64,000 nucleotides of DNA from JALHNI01 sp965229305 (lineage in GTDB: Bacteria; Acidobacteriota; Terriglobia; Bryobacterales; Bryobacteraceae): the NCBI GenBank assembly GCA_965229305.1, contig CBDDIZ010000030.1:122175-186174 (forward strand), in the 5' to 3' direction. Positions 53,054 to 64,000 of this stretch are shown here, in pieces. Position numbers and translations under genes: made by a program. The number at the start of each line of letters is the position of its first letter. Position 1 is the stretch's first letter. Below the pieces are notes generated by a model that was not told the DNA's origin, ran no database searches, and was given only the letters and a program-made list of their open reading frames with translations.

Positions 53054-54088
53054 ATGAAACTAATTTCGTTGTTCGCGCTCATCGGATTGGCCTTGGCACA
53101 GTCGCCCCAAAGCCAAGCGCCCCAAGGCCAAGCTCCGCAGAATCGTCCGCCGCGTTCGCCTCAGGCGCCGACGCCGAATACGGATCTTCACTACAAGGTT
53201 GCGGTGGATGCGGTGCCGCAGGACGGTGTGCCAGTGGGCGAGATCAAAGGTCCGTTCACGCTGCCGAGCGAGGCGTATCCGGGGACACAGCACACTTACT
53301 GGGTTTATGTGCCGGCGCAGTATGATCCGGCGGTGCCGGCGAGCCTGATGATCTATAACGACGGGCAGGCGTTTATGAACCCGACGGGCGATATCCGCGC
53401 GCAAGTGGTGATGGATAACCTGATCTACCGGCGCGAGATTCCGGTGATGATCGGCGTGTTCATCAACCCGGGGCGGCGGCCGGACCAGCCGGAGCCGACG
53501 CCGCAGAATTGGGGCGATCGCGACACGAACCGGCCCACAGAGTACAACACATTGAACGATAAGTATGCGCGCGTGATTGTCGATGAGTTATTGCCGGTGC
53601 TGTACAAGGAATACAACATCTCGAAGGATCCGGAGCATCATGGCATTGGCGGGTCGAGTTCGGGGGCGATTGCGGCGTTCACGGTGGCCTGGGAGCGCCC
53701 GAATCATTTCCGCAAGGTGCTGAGCAACGTGGGCAGCTTTACGAATCTGCGCGGCGGTCATGTGTATCCGGAGATCATTCGCAAGAGCGAGAAGAAGCCG
53801 ATCCGCGTGTTTCTGGTGGATGGGCGGAATGACAATCGCGCGCTGCGGGCGGACGGGACTTACGATGAGACGCGGGACTGGTTCTATCAGAACGTTCGTT
53901 TGCAGAAAGCGCTGCAGGAGAAGGGTTACGACCTGAATTACTCGTGGGGCATTCAGCGGCATGGTCAGAAGATGCTGGCGACGGTGTTTCCAGAGATGAA
54001 GCGCTGGCTGTGGCGCGACCACGCCGTGTCGACGGATGTGCGGGATATGGTGGAACGGTCGTTCAACGGGGCGAAGAAAAAAGAGTAA
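53054..54088 (+). CDS. Secreted alpha/beta-hydrolase esterase (enterochelin-esterase-like)
   Basis: A 344-residue protein. The signal peptide is about 1-19, and a Gln/Pro-rich linker follows (about 20-45). The hydrolase domain has HTYWVYVPAQYDPAVPASLMIYNDGQAF and the nucleophile elbow GIGGSSSGAIAAF near residue 202. VFLVDGRNDNRA carries the likely acid, and GIQRHGQKMLATVFPEMKRWLWRDH carries the likely His. This is the esterase family that includes Fes-like and feruloyl-type enzymes. It probably cleaves ester-linked groups on polymers in the periplasm. Single gene between divergent and downstream neighbours. Confidence 0.88.
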   Translation: MKLISLFALIGLALAQSPQSQAPQGQAPQNRPPRSPQAPTPNTDLHYKVAVDAVPQDGVPVGEIKGPFTLPSEAYPGTQHTYWVYVPAQYDPAVPASLMIYNDGQAFMNPTGDIRAQVVMDNLIYRREIPVMIGVFINPGRRPDQPEPTPQNWGDRDTNRPTEYNTLNDKYARVIVDELLPVLYKEYNISKDPEHHGIGGSSSGAIAAFTVAWERPNHFRKVLSNVGSFTNLRGGHVYPEIIRKSEKKPIRVFLVDGRNDNRALRADGTYDETRDWFYQNVRLQKALQEKGYDLNYSWGIQRHGQKMLATVFPEMKRWLWRDHAVSTDVRDMVERSFNGAKKKE

Positions 54089-54145
54089 GTCGGCGCCGGC
54101 GGGTCCGGCGGGGTATGATAGCGGGTAAGCTCGGAGGTTCGTGAG

Positions 54146-57101
54146 TTGTCTCGCTGTTTTTTCTTACTGGCTTTTGCCTTACCGGTACTTTGGTCCCAGC
54201 AACCGACGTTTACGGCGTCAACCAGTTCTCTTTCTTTTAGTTATACAGGGAATGGCACTCCGCCACCGGATCAGTTCGTGGATGTATCGTTGCAGCCGGT
54301 GGGAGGTGTCCGCGATCTTTTCGTAGCGCCGCGGCCCGAGACCTTCGACTGGTTGCGCGTGCAGGCGACCACGACGGACTCGCGGCCCGGCTCGATCCGC
54401 AGCACCGCGCAACTGCGAGTCATGGTGTTGCCGACGGGTTTGCCGAACGGCACCTATCGCGGCACGATCACGGCATATTCCGGGCGGGAAGGCGCGCCGA
54501 CCGTCTCGGTCGTGATCGCGGTGACTTTTACGGTGAGCGGCGGGTCCGCGCCCTCCGCGAATCCCACCATTTTGATTTCGCCAACGGAGCTCTCCTTCGC
54601 CACCGACCCTCGCGGGGGTTCCGCCGGCTAAGTCGCTTAATATCACGTCGAGCATCCATAGCGCGATCCCCGTCAATCTGACGACGAACGTTCCGTGGCT
54701 TTCGGTGTCGCCCAATAGCGCGTCGACGCCCGCGTATGTGAATGTGGGGATCAATACGAACGGTCTGGGTGTGGGGACGCATTCGGGTCAGGTGACGGTA
54801 CGCACCATGGGAACAGCCAATCCGGTCGTAGCAATTCCCGTGTTAGTCACGATTGCGGCACCCACGCCCTCGACGCCGACCGTGTTTCCGAATCAGTTAA
54901 CGTTTCGGACGGGAGAAGCAGGAGTGAGTCCGCCATCGCAGACCATTCAAGTGAATAACGATATGGCGGTGAACTTCGAGGCGTCGGCGTCGGAGGCGTG
55001 GCTGAAGCTGAGCAAAAGCAGCGGCACGACGCCGAGCACGGTGGTGGTGGACGTGGTGGATACCGGCTTACCGACTGGCACTTATACCGGAACGATTCGC
55101 ATTGGGTTCTCCTCGAGCGCGGTGCTGATTCCGGTGAGTTGGACGATTGTGCGCAGTTCGCTGAAGTGGTCGGTGAGCGATAGCAATCTGACCATACATT
55201 GGCAGCGAGGATCACCCTTACCGGCGACGATGAACGTCGCGGTGAGCACCGGGGCGAGCGAACGGCCGAGGCTTGCAAGAAACAGCGCAGGCTGGCTTCT
55301 CGCTTACGAGATCCCCGAGTCAGGTCTTACGGTGCTGACGTTACGGCCGCTGGCGGCGGCGCTCACGACCCTGGGGCCGGGTACCTATTCGGGAGTCATC
55401 GAGATGCAGGCAACGGGCATCGTGCCGCCCACGTTGTTGATCCCGACCCAGATCAAGGTGAGCAATGAGCCGTTCCCCAACGTGTCCAGCAAACCATTTG
55501 TTTTCAGTTATGCGCCAGGAGGTGAACTGCCGCCCAATCAGTCGCGCCCGGTAACGCCGGCGGCCGCGGGCTTGGATCTGGCGGTTAGCGTCACGGGAGG
55601 GGGAAGTTGGTTGGAGGTGTCGCTGGACCGGTCCGCGTCGCCCGCCAAGCTCTTGGTGCGAACGCAGCCGGCGCAGTTGGGAACCGGCGACTATGCGGCG
55701 ACGATCAACGTGCGTTCCGGGAGTAATACTGTCGAAATTCCGGTGGCCCTCCGAGTGACCACGCAGCCAAGGATCCGGGTTGCCCCGCAAATCGTAGAGC
55801 TCTCCGCGCGCCTCGGGACGGTGCAACAGATGGTGCAGGTGACCAGTACCCAGGCCCCGGTGCAGTATGCCCTGACGCCGACGGTGTTCCCTGAAGGCTC
55901 CCGGTATGGAATCGTCGCCGGCACGGCGGAGCGCTCCACGCCAGGCCAGGTAATGGTCAGAGGCAATCCGGAGGGCCAGCCACCGGGCACTTATACGAGT
56001 TCGGTGTTTATCTTGGCTCCCAAGGCAGATAACCCACTGGTGGAGGTTCCGGTGGAGTTCACGGTGCAACCCGCGACGGTGATCGAGGCGCAACCGATCC
56101 AGTTCACCTTCCCGATTACGGCCGGCGAGGTGAGCACGGCGCGAAACAAGATGCGCCTAAACACCGCGACGTCCGTTCCTTACAAGATCGAGTTGTTGAC
56201 CGGCGGGAGAGATTGGCTGAGCGTGACTCCCATGGAAGGGATGACCAATTCTGACATCGAACTTTCCTTGACTCCCTTAGCCGCGACGTTGAGGCCCGGA
56301 GGTTATGGCGCCACGATCCACTTTCTGAGCGGGGGAGTGAGCGCCGGAGCCGGATACGCGTTGCTGACTGTGGGGGAGGCGAGGCCGACACCGCTGGTGA
56401 GCAGCGTGGTGAATGCGGCGACGTACCAAGGCGGCGCGGTGGCGCCGGGGATGCTGGTGACGCTGGCCGGGACGAACTTTGGTCCGACGGACGGAGTTTT
56501 CGGGCAGGTGGTGGGTCCCCGGTTTGCCACTACGGCCGGAGGATGTTCAACGACGTTCAGCGGGCTCGCCGCACCGATGCTGTACGCGAATGCCACGCAA
56601 ATCAATGCCGTGGTGCCGTATGGTGTCTCGGGGAGAACGACCTCGGAAGTGATCGTCCAATGCGGGGCGATGCGTTCCCAGCCGTTCAGTGTGGGAGTGG
56701 AGGCGAGTGTGCCGGGGATCTTTACGGTGGATGGGGCGCAGGCGGCGGCGTTCAATGAGGATGGGTTGTATAACAGTCCGTCGCAGCCGGCGCGGGCTGG
56801 GAGCATCATGACGGTGTTTGCGACCGGGGAGGGCGTGGTGACGCCGGGGGCGCAGGATGGCGAGGTGATCAGCGCGACGGCGTTGCGCCGGCCGGTGGCG
56901 CCGGTGCTAGTGCGGGTGAATGGCGTGGAACTGCCGGCGGGCGATGTGCTGTACGCGGGGTCGGCGCCGGGGTTGGTGTCGGGCCTGATGCAGGTGAATT
57001 TCCGACTGCCGGCCAGCGTGACCAATCAGGCGCAGGCGCCTTTGGAGCTGTGGGTGGGCAGCCGGCGAAGCGTCTCCGGAGTGACGATCGCAATCCGTTA
57101 G
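54146..57101 (+). pseudogene. Secreted BACON-like repeat protein with Solibacter-type C-terminal domain, broken by a +1 frameshift
   Basis: Two reading frames together encode one protein of about 985 residues. The first (54146-54631) starts at a TTG 8 bases after GGAGG and has a signal peptide (FFLLAFALPVLWSQ) and a beta-sandwich repeat. It ends early just after LSFATDPRGG. The second frame, open from within the G5 run (54614-54618) to 57101, continues the same repeat as VPPAKSLNITSS...VPWLSVSP. It then adds several more repeats and ends in a Solibacter-type domain (SVVNAATYQGGAVAPGMLVTLAGTNFGP ... VSGLMQVNFRLPA). Removing one G restores the frame. It may be a true mutation, a phase-variable gene, or a sequencing error; the rest shows no decay. 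Confidence 0.75.
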
Positions 57102-60917
<3,816 letters not shown>

Positions 60918-60969
60918 GTTGTGTTCGCGTCGCTCGCTGTCGCGTAAGTAGCTGCGAGTTCAGCGCGAT

Positions 60970-60989
60970 GGGTGCGCACTGACGCACCC
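60970..60989 (-). promoter_or_regulatory. Hairpin in the metH leader
   Basis: GGGTGCG-TCAGTG-CGCACCC forms a 7-bp GC-rich stem about 53-72 bases before the metH start. It matches no riboswitch I can recognise and has no T run after it. Confidence 0.35.
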
Positions 60990-61044
60990 GCCGATCTTTT
61001 TATGATATCGGGTGAAGCCGCCCTTCCGGTAGTGCCGAGGAGAA

Positions 61045-62586
61045 CTACATGACCGGGCCGATGCGCCACGGCACGAACTCGCGATGGCCGTTGCGCTCGG
61101 CGGCGGTACGCTCGCCGGAGGCGACGCAGAGCAACAGGTCAAAGATCTCCTGACCGACTTCGGCGACGGTGGCATCGCCATCGGCAATGCGGCCGGCGTT
61201 GATGTCCATGTTGTCGCGCATGCGCTTGAACATGGCGGTGTTGGTGGCGATCTTCACGACGGGAACGGTGGGGAAACCAATGGCGGAGCCGCGGCCGGTG
61301 GTGAAGCAGATGAGATTGGCGCCGCCGGCGGCGAGACCGGTGAGCGAAACCGGGTCATAGCCGGGGGTGTTCATGAAGTTGAAGCCGGGGGTCTTGATGC
61401 GCTCGGCATAGTCGATGGCGTCGGTCATGGGCGTGGCACCGGCCTTGGCCGCGGCGCCCAGGCTCTTCTCCAGAATGGTGGTGAGGCCACCTTCTTTGTT
61501 GCCCGGCGAGGGATTGTCGTTGAAGCTGCCGCCGAACATGCGGAGGTAATTCTTGTAGCCTTCGATGAAGCTGAGGAAGCGTTCGCCGACCTGACGGTTG
61601 CGGGCGTGCGAGACGAGCAGGTGCTCGGCGCCGAAGCATTCGGTGGTTTCGGCGAGAACGGTGCTGGCGTGGATTTCGGCGAGACGGTCCGAGCACCACC
61701 CGAGGGCGGGGTTGGCGGTGATGCCGGAGAACGAGTCCGAGCCGCCGCAGTTGAGGCCGAGCACGATCTTGGTGGCGGGGACAGAGACGCGCTTTTCGGC
61801 GGAGGCGCGGTCGAACATTTGACGGATGGCGAGGCGAGTAGCTTCGACGGTGGCTTTGGTGCCGCCGGTGTTCTGCAGGGTCATGCCGACAATGCGGTCG
61901 CTCTTACGCGGGGCGGAGCCGCCGACGTAATGGTCGATCTGATTGACTTCGCAGCCTAAGCCCAGCACCACGGCACCGGAGACGTTCGGATGATCGAGCA
62001 CGCCCCAGAGCGTGCGCTTGAGCTGTTCGGTGTCAGGCCCCATGGAGTGCCCGCAGCCTTCGCCGTGAGGAAAGGCGACGACGCCATCGACGTTGGGAGG
62101 CAGCGTTTCGTTCTCGAAGGCTTCGGCGACGAGTTCGGCGGTGTGAGCGGCGCAGTTCGACGCGGCGACCACGGCAATATAGTTGCGCGTGCCGACGCGG
62201 CCATCCTCCCGCTGATAGCCGAGGAAAGTGGGAACGTTTTTGGGCAACGCGGGGAAGGCGATTTCGCTTTCCGGGAATTGATAGTCGCGCGAGCCATCCT
62301 CATAGACGAGGTTGTGCGTGTGGATATGGCGGCCCTTCTGAATGAGCTCTTTGGCGAGGCCGATCACCTGACCGTAGCGGCGAACGGGGGTGCCGCCCAG
62401 GATGTCGCGCAACGCTACCTTGTGTCCGGCCGGGATGGGATCGATCACGGCGACTTCTGTGCCGGCGATGCGTACAGTTTGGCCGGGGGAAAGCGGCACG
62501 CGCGCGACGGCAACGTTGTCGGTGTCATGAAGCAGGATGGCGGAGTTTTCCGGGGTGGGTAGCTTGGCGATGTCGACGAGGCTCAC
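61045..62586 (-). CDS. uxaA: Altronate dehydratase (UxaA family)
   Basis: A 513-residue lyase that dehydrates altronate (or a related aldonate) to 2-keto-3-deoxygluconate in uronic-acid breakdown. The N-terminal SAF domain (ILLHDTDNVAVARVPLSPGQ ... IPAGHKVALRDI) is joined to the dehydratase domain. That domain has REDGRVGTRNYIAVV, FPHGEGCGHSMGPDTEQL, VVLGLGCEVNQ, VLGLNCGGSDSFSGITANPALG and CFTTGRGSAIGFPTVPVVKI. The conserved cysteines probably bind iron. Start choice is open: GTG at 62586 or TTG at 62604, neither with a clear ribosome site. It is not obviously linked to metH, which begins 127 bases downstream. Confidence 0.9.
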   Translation of the reverse strand: MSLVDIAKLPTPENSAILLHDTDNVAVARVPLSPGQTVRIAGTEVAVIDPIPAGHKVALRDILGGTPVRRYGQVIGLAKELIQKGRHIHTHNLVYEDGSRDYQFPESEIAFPALPKNVPTFLGYQREDGRVGTRNYIAVVAASNCAAHTAELVAEAFENETLPPNVDGVVAFPHGEGCGHSMGPDTEQLKRTLWGVLDHPNVSGAVVLGLGCEVNQIDHYVGGSAPRKSDRIVGMTLQNTGGTKATVEATRLAIRQMFDRASAEKRVSVPATKIVLGLNCGGSDSFSGITANPALGWCSDRLAEIHASTVLAETTECFGAEHLLVSHARNRQVGERFLSFIEGYKNYLRMFGGSFNDNPSPGNKEGGLTTILEKSLGAAAKAGATPMTDAIDYAERIKTPGFNFMNTPGYDPVSLTGLAAGGANLICFTTGRGSAIGFPTVPVVKIATNTAMFKRMRDNMDINAGRIADGDATVAEVGQEIFDLLLCVASGERTAAERNGHREFVPWRIGPVM

Positions 62587-62604
62587 GCTACTGTTGTATC
62601 GCAA

Positions 62605-63133
62605 CGCATGGCAAAGTGGCGAAATCGGGGTGGGGCGAAACGGCGGTCACAAGCAATTGAATTTCGCTTACCGGCTTGTTTTCAGCGGCTTGACCATCGG
62701 CAAGCGAGGGGAAATTCGGCAGGCCTCGGTAATCTGAGCTTGGGTCAACTTCTGCTTCGACAGACGATCCGGAAAGGACCGAGCCCGGTTTATGCCCTCC
62801 CCGTCGGAACCGCCCGTCTTCCTTTAAGGCGACGGGAAATTCGGGGGCATTCAAAGATACCAATGGGAATTTTTAGCCCGTTGAATTGAGGCGCGGCTTG
62901 CCCGCCGTGTGATTCGATTTCATCCACCGAACGGTGGATTCGGAGGCCCTACAGGGCTTCAGCTTGGACCGAGGGGAGCGTTTCTCCTGACAAATGGAAA
63001 TAAATCCCCTCGGATTATCGAGAAAATTAATTGATTTCTTTAGGCTTATTTTTGTAAACTTCGACAAACGATTTCTACGCCGCTTGGATTCGTTGGGCAG
63101 GGCCGCAGGCCTACTCGGTCTTTGGAACCGACT
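62605..63133. other. Long intergenic region with repeats and a promoter candidate
   Basis: No convincing gene is seen. It holds two copies of GGGAAATTCGG (62709-62719 and 62834-62844) and a perfect 8-bp inverted repeat ATCCACCG/CGGTGGAT (62922-62939). From about 62995 a markedly AT-rich stretch begins. A promoter-like pair TTGATT (63031-63036) and TAAACT (63055-63060), 18 bases apart, faces the TPR gene. Confidence 0.5.
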
Positions 63134-64000
63134 ATGCCGAAACTTGTTGTCTTGATCCTGCTCATGTCGTTCTTTTGTACGCGGCCAACTCGCACCGTCC
63201 AAGGCCCCCGCCCGGAGCTCAGCGCTCTGGCACGCCAGGGGAATACGATATTGCGAGCCGGTGACTTAACCGGCGCCGAACGGCTCTTTCAGGAGGGTCT
63301 GATCCGCGCGCAGGGGAAAGCCGACTGGGTTTATGTCTCCGGTTTTTTGACCAGCTTGGGCGCGGTGCGGGTGAAAGAAGCGCGCTACCGGCAAGCGCTC
63401 GACTATTTCCATCGCAGCCAGGACGCCGCGCGGCAAGCGGGTTCGGCTTTCGACGCGGGGTTTGCGACGTTCAACATCGGCGTGCTCTACACGCGCTTGG
63501 GGGACTGGCACCGCGGTCATGCCGCCATGCTGGAAGCGATGCGCGATATGGATCGCGTGGATCGGCGGCGGCTGCCGAGTACGCTCTACGTGAGTCTGGC
63601 GGATTGCGAATCGCATGACCGCCATTACGCCGAAGCGGACCGCTACTTTCAGCTCGCTATCGAGCATCTGGAACGCTACAAGATTGAGCCGCTGATCGCC
63701 TCGACGTGGGAACGTTGGGGCCTTTCGTATTTGGAGCGCGGCGATCTCGCAGCCGCGGAGCGGTGTCTGCTGGAGGCCTATCGCCAGCACAAGCTGGCGC
63801 GGCGCGCCGAAGCGGAGCAGGTGCACTACGGCCTGGCGCGGCTGGCCCTGGCGCAGGGCAACTTGCCGGAAGCACGACGCCGGGCAACGCAGTATCTGGC
63901 CGCGGCGAAGGCGCAGCCGCTCTTCTATCCGCTGTGGGAAGCGTACCGGGTGTCCGCGGAGATTGAAGAGAAGGACGGGCACTTGGCGCAGGCCTACGAG
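63134..64000 (+). CDS. TPR-repeat protein (N-terminal part, runs off the window)
   Basis: Open from an ATG at 63134 to the last base, 289 residues without a stop. The N terminus KLVVLILLMSFFC is a signal peptide, with a weak lipobox-like SFFC. Tetratricopeptide repeats follow: LARQGNTILRAGDLTGAERLFQEGLIRA, FNIGVLYTRLGDWHRGHAAMLEAM, WGLSYLERGDLAAAERCLLEAYRQH and GLARLALAQGNLPEARRRATQYL. In acidobacteria such N termini often precede CHAT-protease or kinase domains, but that part is not visible. GGAA seven bases before the ATG is a weak ribosome site. Confidence 0.82.
   Translation, partial: MPKLVVLILLMSFFCTRPTRTVQGPRPELSALARQGNTILRAGDLTGAERLFQEGLIRAQGKADWVYVSGFLTSLGAVRVKEARYRQALDYFHRSQDAARQAGSAFDAGFATFNIGVLYTRLGDWHRGHAAMLEAMRDMDRVDRRRLPSTLYVSLADCESHDRHYAEADRYFQLAIEHLERYKIEPLIASTWERWGLSYLERGDLAAAERCLLEAYRQHKLARRAEAEQVHYGLARLALAQGNLPEARRRATQYLAAAKAQPLFYPLWEAYRVSAEIEEKDGHLAQAYE

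Noticed and set aside
60918..61044. SAH or cobalamin riboswitch upstream of metH
   Set aside because: The conserved cores of these classes could not be found; only an unassigned hairpin is supported.
62588..62863. A 91-codon minus-strand frame upstream of uxaA
   Set aside because: No ribosome site, no recognisable domain, and it overlaps the probable uxaA start region.

Overview
The window looks like part of a GC-rich chromosome of an acidobacterium close to Solibacter/Bryobacter. This rests on family content: a Solibacter-type C-terminal domain on a large secreted beta-sandwich protein, two DUF1549/DUF1553 + DUF1501 gene pairs, a giant Oar-like TonB receptor with a carboxypeptidase-regulatory domain, an ASPIC/UnbV FG-GAP protein beside a TPR protein, MacB-type permeases, a PEP-CTERM protein and many Tat-type leaders. 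No integrase, transposase, phage gene or CRISPR array was seen.

Layout. 0-3 kb: two MacB/FtsX-type permeases (the first cut by the window edge) and a membrane M48 metallopeptidase. 3-8.7 kb: tRNA-Arg, a CocE/NonD hydrolase, a haem-motif/FGE-like protein overlapping an ApbE flavin transferase, a NadD-like nucleotidyltransferase and a zinc-ribbon membrane protein. 8.7-13.1 kb: alaS, ypdA and a sugar-phosphate isomerase-like gene on the minus strand. 13.1-15.6 kb: NHL-repeat, DUF1080 and PEP-CTERM secreted proteins. 15.6-17.3 kb: a periplasmic redox operon whose first gene reads through an in-frame UGA at a CxxU position, a probable selenoprotein, followed by a DsbD-alpha-like gene. 17.4-18.5 kb: aldo/keto reductase. 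18.7-26.9 kb: an RNA-repair island, rtcB-rtcA-hen1-pnkp, with divergent sigma54 activator rtcR and a good -24/-12 promoter in an AT-rich gap. 26.9-29.9 kb: FG-GAP/ASPIC and TPR proteins. 29.9-42.0 kb: two paralogous DUF1549/1553-DUF1501 cassettes flanking a TonB receptor and a class C beta-lactamase-like hydrolase. 42-45.2 kb: S9 peptidase, tRNA-Val and a small lectin-like secreted protein. 45.2-50.8 kb: a complete RND efflux operon. 50.9-54.1 kb: ankyrin protein, membrane winged-helix regulator, small secreted protein and esterase. 54.1-57.1 kb: the secreted beta-sandwich gene, broken by a +1 shift at a G run. 57.1-62.6 kb: metH and altronate dehydratase (uxaA). 63.1-64 kb: a TPR protein running off the end.

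The most notable systems are the thioredoxin-fold/PDZ selenoprotein with a bacterial-type SECIS hairpin just after its UGA, and the union of two RNA-repair pathways (RtcBA ligation/cyclisation and Pnkp/Hen1 repair-plus-methylation) in one sigma54-controlled operon. At window scale, the plus strand is C-rich on the left and G-rich on the right regardless of gene direction. The sign changes near the AT-rich rtcB-rtcR gap, which is the polarity expected at a replication origin or an inversion endpoint.
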